This document shows positions 1-7,695 of a stretch of DNA of 64,000 nucleotides, in pieces. The notes beneath the pieces were generated by a model. The model saw only the letters and a program-made list of their open reading frames with translations. It did not search any database and was not told where the DNA came from. A program made the position numbers and the translations under genes. Positions within the stretch are counted from its first letter, which is position 1; the number at the start of each line of letters is the position of its first letter. The stretch is from the NCBI GenBank assembly GCA_964599375.1, contig CAZREW010000001.1, positions 1 to 64,000 of the forward strand. The letters are read 5' to 3'. This DNA comes from JAUWCL01 sp964599375 (GTDB taxonomy: Bacteria > Krumholzibacteriota > Krumholzibacteriia > Krumholzibacteriales > Krumholzibacteriaceae).

Positions 1-66
1 ACGGGGCTCGAACCCGTGACAACTGGATCCACAATCCAGGGCTCTACCAGCTGAGCTACGCCCACC
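1..66 (-). tRNA. tRNA-His (GTG), 3' end cut by window edge
   Basis: On the minus strand the anticodon stem CTGGA/TCCAG encloses TTGTGGA, which gives anticodon GTG (His). The D arm (TAGCTCAGCTGGTAGAG) and T arm (ACGGG-TTCGAGC-CCCGT) are intact. The gene begins GGTGGGCG, so the extra G(-1) typical of tRNA-His is encoded. The 3' half of the acceptor stem lies beyond base 1. Confidence 0.95.
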
Positions 67-80
67 ACGCTGAATGCTAT

Positions 81-109
81 AATCTATCCGCCATAAGGTC
101 TTCTGGCAA
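81..109 (-). promoter_or_regulatory. Candidate promoter of tRNA-His
   Basis: On the minus strand TTGCCA (109-104, 5/6 to the -35 consensus) is followed after 17 bp by TAGATT (86-81). Transcription would start about 8-10 bp before the tRNA. An overlapping TATAGC is an alternative -10. Confidence 0.35.
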
Positions 110-141
110 GCGAAAATCAGGGGTCCAGTCTGCGGTTTCAC

Positions 142-170
142 TTGCCGTAAAGCTACTTCTTTACGATAAT
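142..170 (+). promoter_or_regulatory. Promoter of the phosphofructokinase gene, with a palindrome in the spacer
   Basis: TTGCCG (142-147), a 17-bp spacer and GATAAT (165-170) form a sigma70-like promoter about 48 bp before the ATG at 218. The spacer holds the perfect inverted repeat GTAAAG-N6-CTTTAC (147-164), which could be an operator. No regulator is identified. Confidence 0.5.
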
Positions 171-217
171 TCCTCCTGATATGAACGGACGATGACTGAA
201 AGGACGGAGTGAAGGGG

Positions 218-1420
218 ATGGCAAACACTCAGAAGATCAAAGGCAGGATAGCGATACTTACCGGCGGCGGGGACGTGCCCGGCCTCAACCCGGCGATCAG
301 GAGCGTCACGATCAGGGCGCTCCGCGAGGGGTACGAAGTGATCGGTATCCGGCGCGGATGGGCGGGGATGATAGAGATCGTCCGCGACAAGGACGCCGAC
401 AACAGCAAGAACTACGAGTTTCTCACCGAGTCGATGGTGAACAGGATCGGCCGCACCGGCGGCACCTTCCTGCACAGCTCGCGCACAAGGCCGAGCCATG
501 TCTCGGCCTCGAACGTGCCCGAGCACCTCAAGGGAGAGTACAACGCCGAATCGAACGATCTCACCAGCGAGGTGCTCAAAAACCTCGATTACCTCGGCAT
601 TGACTATATCATCCCGATCGGAGGCGACGACACGCTCAGCTACGGCGTACGCCTGCACAATGAGGGCGTCAAGGTCATCGCGATCCCGAAGACGATGGAC
701 AACGACGTTCCCGGGACCGACTACTGCATCGGGTTCAGCACCTGCGTGACCAGGACCATCCAGATGACGCACAGCCTGCGCACCTCGGCCGGCTCGCACG
801 AACGGTTCCTCGTCATCGAGGTGTTCGGCCGGTACGCCGGGTTCACAGCGCTCCTGCCCACGATGGCCGGCGCCGCGAACCGATGCGTCATACCCGAATA
901 CCCCTTCAAGATGGATCGTCTCTGCGAGCTGCTTGTTCAGGACTGGTTCACCAATCCGAGCCACTACTCGGTCGTCCTCGTCTCCGAGGGCGCCGCTCCC
1001 GAGGGCGGATTCATGATGTTCAAGGGGGAAGAGCAGGACGCATACGGCCACAAGAAACTCGGCGGGAACGGCGACTACATATCGCAGCAGCTCAAGGATA
1101 TCTCGCCGAAGTTCAACAACGGAAGGACGATCAACGTCATCAGCCAGAGGCTCGGGTACCTCGTCCGGTGCGGCGATCCCGACGCGATCGACTCGATCGT
1201 GCCGATGGCGTACGGCAACCTCGCGCTGAACCTCGTCATGAACAGGACCTCGGGACGGCTCGTCGCGCTGAAGAACGGCCGCTACGACAACGTGCCGATA
1301 GAGATCGTGACAAGTTACAAGAAGGTCGTCGACATCGACCAGTATTACAACAAGGAGCGCCTGCGCCCGTTCTACGAGAACTTCGAGGCGAAGCCGCTGT
1401 TCATCATGGCGAGCGACTGA
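218..1420 (+). CDS. pfp: Diphosphate-dependent 6-phosphofructokinase
   Basis: This is a 400-residue cytoplasmic glycolytic enzyme that phosphorylates fructose 6-phosphate. The N-terminal glycine loop (ILTGGGDVPGLN), GGDDT, PKTMDND, EVFGRYAGF and the C-terminal GYLVRCGDPDAIDS are PFK-family landmarks in the right order. In this family GGDD(T/S) together with PKT(I/M)DND, in place of GGDGS and PGTIDND, marks PPi use instead of ATP and makes the step reversible. That substrate call rests on family knowledge. The ATG at 218 is preferred because GGAG at 206-209 lies 8 bp upstream; a GTG at 209 is an alternative. It is monocistronic, with its own promoter, and converges on the methyltransferase. 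Confidence 0.92.
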   Translation: MANTQKIKGRIAILTGGGDVPGLNPAIRSVTIRALREGYEVIGIRRGWAGMIEIVRDKDADNSKNYEFLTESMVNRIGRTGGTFLHSSRTRPSHVSASNVPEHLKGEYNAESNDLTSEVLKNLDYLGIDYIIPIGGDDTLSYGVRLHNEGVKVIAIPKTMDNDVPGTDYCIGFSTCVTRTIQMTHSLRTSAGSHERFLVIEVFGRYAGFTALLPTMAGAANRCVIPEYPFKMDRLCELLVQDWFTNPSHYSVVLVSEGAAPEGGFMMFKGEEQDAYGHKKLGGNGDYISQQLKDISPKFNNGRTINVISQRLGYLVRCGDPDAIDSIVPMAYGNLALNLVMNRTSGRLVALKNGRYDNVPIEIVTSYKKVVDIDQYYNKERLRPFYENFEAKPLFIMASD

Positions 1421-1435
1421 CGGCCGCCGTCCTCG

Positions 1436-1984
1436 TCACCGCCCGGCTTCAGCCACCATCACCAGGTCGCCGCCGAACATCCTGAAGAAGGGAAGCGATC
1501 CGATCAGGCTCTCCTTCCTGCGGAAGGCATCCAGGCCTCCCGTCATGAGGAACCTTGGGAAGAAGAACTGTCCGCTGCGGAGCTCCGTGACCTTCAGTCC
1601 GGCCTCCCCCGCCATCTTGCGGTAATCCTGAATCGAGAAATCCCAGTGATACGTGGCCGCGTTGAGCCAGGTATTCTCATGGACGACCTTCTTCTGCAGC
1701 ACCTGGTCGTTGAGCAGGCTGACAGCGTCCGTCACTACGTGGAAAGGATTGAGATTGCGGATGCGGTGAGCGTTCGGGCTCTGGATGATCAACCGGCCGC
1801 CGGGCCTGAGCACTCGGCCGAACTCGACCATCGCCTGTTGCGGGTCGGCCAGGTGCTCGAGCGTCTCGGTGCAAAAGAGAAATTCGACAGTCGAGTCCTT
1901 CAGGGGCAGACATATCCCGTCCGCCTGGAGCGCGGTCTGATCTGGGACACGGCGCATTAACTCCGCGAGGAGCAGGTGACTCAC
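1436..1984 (-). CDS. Class I SAM methyltransferase, C-terminal part, separated from its N-terminal part by an in-frame TGA
   Basis: From the first usual start (GTG, 1984) the protein has 182 residues with methyltransferase motifs after motif I: ETLEHLADP and FGRVLRPGGRLIIQSPN. The SAM-binding motif I (VVDVGANDG) lies upstream in the same frame, which stays open to base 2161 with no ATG, GTG or TTG before it. It is stopped only by TGA (2164-2162), the stop codon of the upstream gene in the same frame. Without motif I the 182-residue product could not bind SAM normally. So this is the second half of a split gene, uses a rare start such as CTG at 2155, or is reached by readthrough. Substrate unknown. 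Confidence 0.75.
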   Translation of the reverse strand: MSHLLLAELMRRVPDQTALQADGICLPLKDSTVEFLFCTETLEHLADPQQAMVEFGRVLRPGGRLIIQSPNAHRIRNLNPFHVVTDAVSLLNDQVLQKKVVHENTWLNAATYHWDFSIQDYRKMAGEAGLKVTELRSGQFFFPRFLMTGGLDAFRRKESLIGSLPFFRMFGGDLVMVAEAGR

Positions 1985-2135
1985 ATCGATCCCGATGAAG
2001 GTCCTGCCCTTACCGATGCCGAACTTGAAGTATGCCCTCCCGTCATTCGCGCCGACATCTACGACGACCTCCGCATCCTTGCGCTGATAGACGCGGAGGA
2101 TATCACGGTAGCGTTCGTCGTCCTGATCCTCCGCA

Positions 2136-2159
2136 CCGGTGGCCCCGCCGGCCAGCCGG
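2136..2159 (-). other. Strong hairpin starting 2 nt after the in-frame TGA
   Basis: On the minus strand CCGGcTGGCC and GGCCACCGG pair over nine base pairs with one bulged C and a GGCGG loop. The position directly behind the stop codon at 2164-2162 resembles a recoding element. The loop is closer to the UGA than known bacterial SECIS loops, and GC-rich DNA forms such hairpins often. Confidence 0.4.
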
Positions 2160-2161
2160 AC

Positions 2162-2650
2162 TCAGTCTGACATCGTCGGCTGCGCCTTCCCCTCGCGGCG
2201 ATACAGTTCATCGACCGCCTCGTAGTCGGCGACAGTCCTCAGGCGGAGAGTATTCGCCATGGCTTTCTCCAGGACGCGCCCCCTGCGGACCCTGAAGAAT
2301 ATCCAGTCTGCCAGCAGCACCGCGAGAACTATGAATGCTCCTGATTCGAGCCGGAAAACGAGGGTCACAAGGAGAAGCAGGTAGAGCGCGTAGAACTGGC
2401 GGGGAGACGATATGAACCCGCGGTCGCTTCGGGCCATCTCTTCGAGGGTCACCGCCGCTTCCTCGCGGGTCTTGATACGAAGCTCCGCAGGGTCGATCGT
2501 AAGTCTATCGAGGGGTGGAAACAGCTGTGGAATACCTTCGGTGATCGGATAATCGACTGAGCAATGTTCGCATGTCAGCGAGCCGTCCCGCTGTTCGAGG
2601 CCACCCTTGCATACGGGGCACGCGATGTACTCCGCCGCCTTCGAATTCAT
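2162..2650 (-). CDS. Trm112-like zinc-ribbon and membrane-hairpin protein, N-terminal part of the split methyltransferase
   Basis: This 162-residue protein starts with a Trm112/UPF0434-like zinc ribbon (CPVC near residue 10, CEHC near 30, then DYPITEGIPQLFP). Two membrane segments follow (FYALYLLLLVTLVF and FIVLAVLLADWIFF, roughly residues 85-120). In many bacteria this ribbon sits at the N terminus of a type-11 methyltransferase. Here the methyltransferase follows in the same frame right after the TGA that ends this gene. A single membrane-bound enzyme of about 404 residues is therefore the likely ancestral form. Confidence 0.75.
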   Translation of the reverse strand: MNSKAAEYIACPVCKGGLEQRDGSLTCEHCSVDYPITEGIPQLFPPLDRLTIDPAELRIKTREEAAVTLEEMARSDRGFISSPRQFYALYLLLLVTLVFRLESGAFIVLAVLLADWIFFRVRRGRVLEKAMANTLRLRTVADYEAVDELYRREGKAQPTMSD

Positions 2651-2681
2651 CCACAGGCCTTCCGGAAGCGGAAAAAGAAAA

Positions 2682-2755
2682 TACGCCCGACAGGATTCGA
2701 ACCTGTGACCTGCGGATTAGAAGTCCGCTGCTCTATCCAGCTGAGCTACGGGCGC
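2682..2755 (-). tRNA. tRNA-Arg (TCT)
   Basis: The anticodon loop CTTCTAA in stem GCGGA/TCCGC gives anticodon TCT (Arg). The cloverleaf is complete: GCGCCCG/CGGGCGT acceptor with a G-U closing pair, D arm TAGCTCAGCTGGATAGAG, and T arm CAGG-TTCGAAT-CCTG. CCA is not encoded. Confidence 0.95.
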
Positions 2756-2834
2756 ATAACTGTGTCCGGGTGCGAATAATAACGGCTGGTCAGCCCGAAG
2801 TCAATGAGGCAGGATATCTGCCGGTCAGGCCGGA

Positions 2835-4739
2835 TCACCGCAGCAGGATGATGCGGAAGGAACGCTCGATCCCGCCGGCCCTCATCCTGCAGAAGTAGAC
2901 TCCCGAGGGAAGGCGGCGGCCGGCGGCGCGGCCGTCCCAGACGACCTGGTGCCTGCCCGCTGGCATATTGCGGTCGACCAGGTCGACCATCCTCTGACCC
3001 GCGACGTTATAGATGGATATCTCGACCTTCCACGACGACGGATCTCCCGCGCGGCGAACCGGAAGGTCGTACGAGATCACGGCCCTTCCCGTCGTGGGGT
3101 TGGGATAGCTCCTGAACAGGGCGATCTCGTCGGGGAACAGGTTTTCCTCTTCGCTGTCCGAGTACGGATCGATGTCGATCGGGAGAACGGCGGTGTTGTT
3201 CGACTCGTCCTCCTCGACCTCGATATCCGTGGGATCGAGGACTATTCCGAGGAAGTAGCTCCCCGGGGGAGTGTCCCACGGAATGCGCACATCCACGCTG
3301 GTCGGGTGGAAGCTGCCCGGATCGATGTCGCCGAAAAAATCTCCGATCTCGAGAAACTGGTCACCGGGGTCAATCACCGCGTCTGTCGACAGGACGATGT
3401 CTATCATCGCCCCGTCCTGGAAAGTAGCCAGCCCTCCGACGTTCCACGTCTCGAAGAAGACCCGGGCGGTGTCTGAGGCCCCCACAGGCCCCGCAAGAGG
3501 CTGCAGGTTCATCACTGTCAGGTCGGGCTTCATCACGCCCGTTATCTGCCTGATCTTGAAGGCATAATAGAATCCGGGGAATCCGCCCCCGATCCCGCCG
3601 CCGGGGGCGCCCTCCAGGCCGAAGCGGAACTCTCCCGCCATCGGCGTTATGAAATAGAAGTAGGGGTCCATGTCGTCTGTATCGTCGTTCACCAGGAGCG
3701 TATCACCCAAAGGGTCGAGCACGACGCCGATCGGATCGAGCGTCGAGTCCGGGGGCGGCTCGAACGCTTCGCTGGCGTCGACATCTATGATCACTATGTC
3801 CCCGAACCCCGCAGTGAAGGAGTACCAGTCGATGTCGCCCGGATAGTCCAGTGCCCCGGCACGGACCTCGCCGTAGTTCATCGGTTCGGGCATGCTCGGA
3901 TCGTCGTTGGGCTCGGTCTCCGGGATGCCCTTCTGCAGGCGGAGCTCGTAAAATCCCGTTGTTCCCGTTTCCCCGTACACCTCCAGCCTGAATTCGTCCG
4001 GTGACGGCGGAAGGCTATTATCGATAAGCCTGCTGTCTGGGGCCATGCCCGTGAAACTGCCCTCGGGTGTCAACAGTGTATCGTCCGGCCAGGGCCCCAG
4101 CAGAGCCACCTGGGGATCGAGAACCGAGCCGAGCTCTGCGGCTATGCCCTCGCTGTAGACAACGTCTCCGGGACTGCCCGAAAACTTGAAGAGGTCGAGA
4201 TAGTACGGCAGAACGATTGTCCCGAATTCGGCGTGCCCGGCCTCATTGAACGGGATCTGCCGGGGCTCGATCGGCACCGGGATGAGACTGAAGTTGTTCA
4301 GCTCGTCCATCTCAGGCTCGAGGTCGGGATATTCGGTATAAAGGCCCAGGGTGATCACGGTGTCGTAGGCGAGGCTTTCCGGCAGCTGTACGGGCACCGA
4401 CATGAATACGTCCATCTCGCCCGGCATCAGGGGCCGCATCGTGTGTACGTTACCCGTCGCGTCAGGCAGAAGCTGCGTCATCGGGATGTTGTTCATCGAA
4501 TCCCATATGAAGATGTAGTTCAGTATCGCGCCGACCGCCGTCGGGCCGGGCCCCACGTTCTGGATCGTGAAGTCGATATATACTACCCCGCCCGGCTGCG
4601 CCGGGAGGGGATTGACAGTGAAATTTGTCACCATTATATCCGACTGCGCTATCGCCGGTTCGGGAGCGACAACGGCTCCCGCAACGAGAGAGAGAACGAG
4701 AACGATCGCAAGCGCCCCGTATGATCCTGTGCTTTTCAT
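2835..4739 (-). CDS. Secreted CARDB-domain protein with FlgD-like/T9SS C-terminal domain
   Basis: This exported protein of about 634 residues has a Sec signal peptide ending near AIA-QSD. The CARDB adhesion-type Ig domain follows (VTNFTVNPLPAQPGG ... NVGPG, residues 30-150), then pre-peptidase-C-like domains (about 170-420), a second CARDB (PDLTVMNLQPLAGPVG) and a C-terminal sorting-like domain (YPNPTTGR ... VWDGRAAG ... SGVYFCRMRA ... ILLR). The start at 4739 has AAAGGGAGG upstream; a longer frame to 4883 would bury the signal peptide. It begins 50 bp after the radical SAM gene on the same strand and is probably co-transcribed. It could be a surface carrier or partner of the Cys-repeat protein; nothing in it is catalytic. 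Confidence 0.85.
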   Translation of the reverse strand: MKSTGSYGALAIVLVLSLVAGAVVAPEPAIAQSDIMVTNFTVNPLPAQPGGVVYIDFTIQNVGPGPTAVGAILNYIFIWDSMNNIPMTQLLPDATGNVHTMRPLMPGEMDVFMSVPVQLPESLAYDTVITLGLYTEYPDLEPEMDELNNFSLIPVPIEPRQIPFNEAGHAEFGTIVLPYYLDLFKFSGSPGDVVYSEGIAAELGSVLDPQVALLGPWPDDTLLTPEGSFTGMAPDSRLIDNSLPPSPDEFRLEVYGETGTTGFYELRLQKGIPETEPNDDPSMPEPMNYGEVRAGALDYPGDIDWYSFTAGFGDIVIIDVDASEAFEPPPDSTLDPIGVVLDPLGDTLLVNDDTDDMDPYFYFITPMAGEFRFGLEGAPGGGIGGGFPGFYYAFKIRQITGVMKPDLTVMNLQPLAGPVGASDTARVFFETWNVGGLATFQDGAMIDIVLSTDAVIDPGDQFLEIGDFFGDIDPGSFHPTSVDVRIPWDTPPGSYFLGIVLDPTDIEVEEDESNNTAVLPIDIDPYSDSEEENLFPDEIALFRSYPNPTTGRAVISYDLPVRRAGDPSSWKVEISIYNVAGQRMVDLVDRNMPAGRHQVVWDGRAAGRRLPSGVYFCRMRAGGIERSFRIILLR

Positions 4740-4789
4740 CGACCTGCCTCCCTTTAGAAGGTGCTGGGCGTATATATATCTGTAACCGC

Positions 4790-6277
4790 TCATGCCGGCC
4801 TGTAGCCGGTGAGCCGCTCTGGTTTCTTCAGCTCCAGTTCCGAAGCGACCCACATCGCCACCTCGAGCTTGTATTTCAGCCATTCGCAGCCGCGCCCGTA
4901 CGGCTTCATGATGTCCAGGTTATGCTGCTCGTTGTTCGCCGGGCAGTTCCCCTGGCACATGTACCTGGCCCAGCAGTCGGCGCACTCGTCTGCCTCGTAC
5001 ACGACGCACCTCATCTCATGCCTGAACGTCGAGAGCCTCTCCAGGTCGAAGCCGTCGCGGACGTTCCCGATGCAGTATTTCGGCATCCCGACGAATCCGA
5101 TGCACGGATATATCGTCCCGTTCTCGCCCACGGTCACGAAGTTGGACCCCGCCCCGCAGGGTGAGAACCGGTGGGCCTCATGCAGCACTCTGGTCACGTT
5201 GTTGCTTATGCCGACGTCTATCGCCTCTTGCTTGTAGATCGAGTATTTCAGGTAGAACTTCGCGAACTTCAGGTACTCCCGCCTCAGAGCCTCCTCCTCT
5301 TCCCTGCTGTAGACGGGAAATCCCCCCGGCTTGAATGCCTGGCAGGCCTCCGAGGCGAACTCGACTTCGGTGTCGTAGAAACCCTCCCTGAACAGCGCCT
5401 TTGTGGCCTTGACCATATCCAGGTCAGGCGGCACCAGCGTCGCGCGGGCCGAGACGTGGATATGGCGCGACTCGACGGCCCTCTTGACGTTGCTCCTTAT
5501 TATTTCCCAGCTCCCGCGGCCGTCCGGAAATGGCCTGTTCCTGTCGTGGACCTTCTTCGTGCCATCGATGCTGATGCCGAGAGAGATGCCCATCTTCGCG
5601 AAGAAATCTATCATCTCGCCGGTGAGCAGCGTTCCGTTGGTCGTGACCTTGTACGAAAAGGTTCTATCCCCGCCGTTTTCCTTCTCCATATCCTTGCAGT
5701 GCTCCATCGCCGCTCGCACTACGTCGAAGTTTAGGAGCGGCTCGCCGCCGTAGAAATCGACAAGGATGTTCCCATTGGGAAACGCATGCGCGGCGGCGAG
5801 GTCGATCGCCGCGATCGCCGTCTCCCGGTCCATCAGCCGCTCGCTGAAGTTGCGGCCGTATATGCCGCCCTTGTTCCAGCAGTATATGCAGTCGAGGTTG
5901 CAGACCGATGCCACGTTCAGCGTGATCGAGACGACCCTCGGCTCTATCTCCTCCGGCTCGGGCCTGGGCCTCTCCGGATCCTTATCTGGGTAGAGATGGC
6001 CATCGGACATGTGGCGGTTTACCTCGCCGATGGCGGCGTCGACACGCTTTTTCGGATGGCGCCCGGCGAGCTGCTCCCTGATCCCGTCCTCGTCCCTATT
6101 GTCGCACAGGGATACGACCTCGCTCGTGATCCTGTCTGCCCTGAAGAAACGCCCGCTGGCCGGGTCGAAGATCATCCGGTCTCCCGCGACTTCGAATATG
6201 TGCGGGCGCAGCCCTTTCCTGGTCCTCGAGACCTTGGATCCGGATGACGCCTTATTTTCGCTCGCCGGAACAGTCAT
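4790..6277 (-). CDS. Radical SAM/SPASM peptide maturase
   Basis: This is a 495-residue cytoplasmic enzyme. Residues 25-100 resemble the PqqD-like peptide-recognition domain that precedes many RiPP maturases (HIFEVAGDRMIFDPASGRFFRAD). The radical SAM core has the 4Fe-4S motif C126-x3-C130-x2-C133 (CNLDCIYCW), then DFYGGEPLLN and TTNGTLL. The C terminus is a SPASM domain (PCGAGS, TIYPC, C-x2-C-x5-C-x3-C in ECADCWARYMCQGNC, and a last Cys in GRGCEW) that holds auxiliary clusters. Relatives such as SCIFF maturases and QhpD make thioether links from cysteine. It starts 18 bp after the Cys-repeat gene, its likely substrate. Chemistry and substrate are inferred from family and context. Confidence 0.9.
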   Translation of the reverse strand: MTVPASENKASSGSKVSRTRKGLRPHIFEVAGDRMIFDPASGRFFRADRITSEVVSLCDNRDEDGIREQLAGRHPKKRVDAAIGEVNRHMSDGHLYPDKDPERPRPEPEEIEPRVVSITLNVASVCNLDCIYCWNKGGIYGRNFSERLMDRETAIAAIDLAAAHAFPNGNILVDFYGGEPLLNFDVVRAAMEHCKDMEKENGGDRTFSYKVTTNGTLLTGEMIDFFAKMGISLGISIDGTKKVHDRNRPFPDGRGSWEIIRSNVKRAVESRHIHVSARATLVPPDLDMVKATKALFREGFYDTEVEFASEACQAFKPGGFPVYSREEEEALRREYLKFAKFYLKYSIYKQEAIDVGISNNVTRVLHEAHRFSPCGAGSNFVTVGENGTIYPCIGFVGMPKYCIGNVRDGFDLERLSTFRHEMRCVVYEADECADCWARYMCQGNCPANNEQHNLDIMKPYGRGCEWLKYKLEVAMWVASELELKKPERLTGYRPA

Positions 6278-6295
6278 GCCTTATCGGCCTTCCCG

Positions 6296-7381
6296 TCAGT
6301 CCGGGATCACACCGGCCCTCTTCTGTACCCAGTTGTCGCAGGTCTTCTTGATCATCTTGATCTGTTTGTTCGTCCCGCATAGTACGATCTGATTGTCCGA
6401 ACCGCAGTGGTCGATAGCCCAGTCGCCGGTGCATATCTCACTGCGTTCCGCCGCCGTGCACTTATCGCGCCTCTTGATCTGAACATTGTTGGTGCAGGTC
6501 TTGACATTCTCGTTGGTCTGGCAGGAGTTGGTCCTGACCTCATTGGGACAGTTGTTCAGCTGAGTCTCGCTGTTGCAGTTGAACCTCTGGAAAGTCGAAT
6601 CGCACTTGTCCCTGATTTCCTTGCTGTTGCACTTGTCCCACTGGGCCGTGTTCTCGCACTTGTCGAACTGTTTCGTGCTCTTGCACTGCGCGTACTGTTC
6701 CGATGTCGAGCATTTCTGCTTCTGTTTGCCCGACGTGCAGTTGTCTATCTGGGCGGAGCTGGTGCATTTCTCCCGCTGGCTGTCGGTCGTGCAGACGTCC
6801 TTCTGGGCAACGCTCCTGCACTGGGATATGTGATCCGTGCTCTCGCATCTGTCTTTGGCCAGCTCGGTCGTGCATGTGTTGTGCTGCTCCGTGGTGTCGC
6901 ATTTTTCCATCATCCTCACTTCTGACGTGCACTCCTGGGCCTGGATCCATGTATTGCACTTGTTGTTCTGCCTTTCCGTCTCGCAGTGCATGATCTGTAT
7001 GTCGCTGAGGCACCTGTTAAGCTGAGCTCCCTCGGGACAGGCGTTTATGCGCCCCTCGAGCTGGCAGTTGTTGACCTGCTTGATGGAATCGCAGAGGTTC
7101 AGCTGGAAGCAGTTTTCACATCCCTCACCCGCCGCGGCCTCGACGGGTTCCCCGCAGCCGTCTTTTGGATTGGCAATGTACTCTCCCGACTCACACGCCA
7201 TGGGCCGTGTCCCGCTGTTTCTCGGCCCGTCCTCATCCCCCCCGATAAGGGTCATATGGGCCCCGTTACGGGCGGACGCGCCCGGCAGAAATGAAAAAAG
7301 CCCCGTGAAAAAGGCTTTGAGCGTTATGCCTGAACCGATCGTCCAGAGAGGGATCTTGCCAAGGAATCTTCGCCTGTCCAT
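6296..7381 (-). CDS. Tat-exported protein of 27 tandem Cys nonapeptide units, likely radical SAM substrate
   Basis: This 361-residue protein starts with a twin-arginine signal (RRRFLGK, residues 3-9, hydrophobic to about 35). A Gly-rich linker with C63, C76, C88 and C91 follows. From C97 to C348 there are 28 cysteines in 27 intervals: 24 are exactly 9 residues, and the others are 10 (151-161), 12 (296-308) and 13 (335-348). The unit reads C-x-[S/T]-x-x-Q-x-x-x, with S/T in about 20 and Q in 19 of 28 units. The other positions are polar and highly varied, so the units are not recent copies. AAGGAGG lies 6 bp before the ATG. Tat export implies folding or modification in the cytoplasm, fitting the radical SAM gene 18 bp downstream. 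I know no named family for it. Confidence 0.85.
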   Translation of the reverse strand: MDRRRFLGKIPLWTIGSGITLKAFFTGLFSFLPGASARNGAHMTLIGGDEDGPRNSGTRPMACESGEYIANPKDGCGEPVEAAAGEGCENCFQLNLCDSIKQVNNCQLEGRINACPEGAQLNRCLSDIQIMHCETERQNNKCNTWIQAQECTSEVRMMEKCDTTEQHNTCTTELAKDRCESTDHISQCRSVAQKDVCTTDSQREKCTSSAQIDNCTSGKQKQKCSTSEQYAQCKSTKQFDKCENTAQWDKCNSKEIRDKCDSTFQRFNCNSETQLNNCPNEVRTNSCQTNENVKTCTNNVQIKRRDKCTAAERSEICTGDWAIDHCGSDNQIVLCGTNKQIKMIKKTCDNWVQKRAGVIPD

Positions 7382-7570
7382 CGAGAGCCTCCTTGAAAGT
7401 CGCGCACGGGCAACCGGACGCGGGAGGCAAAGCGGCGATTACACGCAGCCGCCGCCACCGTACGGCCGACTGTCCATGTATATAGACAACCTGTATAGTT
7501 GTTATTATGCCACTTATCGCTTAAAGCGCCTGGGCTGGGCCCCGAGGCGCCCCCCCGATGAACGGAGCCG

Positions 7571-7599
7571 ATTATACTACAAAGCGGGGCGGTATTCCA
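7571..7599 (-). promoter_or_regulatory. Candidate promoter of the Cys-repeat/radical SAM operon
   Basis: On the minus strand a perfect TATAAT (7576-7571) is preceded after 17 bp by a weak TGGAAT (7599-7594). It would give a leader of about 180 nt before the ATG at 7381, in an AT-rich stretch of an otherwise GC-rich window. Confidence 0.4.
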
Positions 7600-7616
7600 C
7601 AAAGAATTCATAAAGG

Positions 7617-7651
7617 ATGAAAGGGGCCGGCGTTATGCCGGCCCTTTTCAT
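7617..7651. terminator. Terminator-like 15-bp hairpin in a divergent intergenic region
   Basis: ATGAAAGGGGCCGGC (7617-7631) pairs with GCCGGCCCTTTTCAT (7637-7651) across a GTTAT loop. A/T-rich ends flank a GC core, as in a bidirectional intrinsic terminator. It lies in the 314-bp gap between divergent gene starts (7381 minus, 7696 plus), where no terminator is expected. I see no gene in that gap. The hairpin may insulate the two units, act as an attenuator, or end a small RNA. Confidence 0.5.
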
Positions 7652-7695
7652 TTACCGGTAGACCGTCACATGCGCTCTGTCCCATAATCCTGTCC

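Noticed and set aside
2136..2164. Selenocysteine insertion at the TGA in the methyltransferase
   Set aside because: The hairpin loop is too close to the UGA for known bacterial SECIS elements, no selenium genes are in view, and the position is in a linker away from the active site. Kept only as an option in the finding.
2564..2779. Short plus-strand frame across tRNA-Arg
   Set aside because: It overlaps a complete tRNA and the start of the zinc-ribbon gene; it is a shadow frame.
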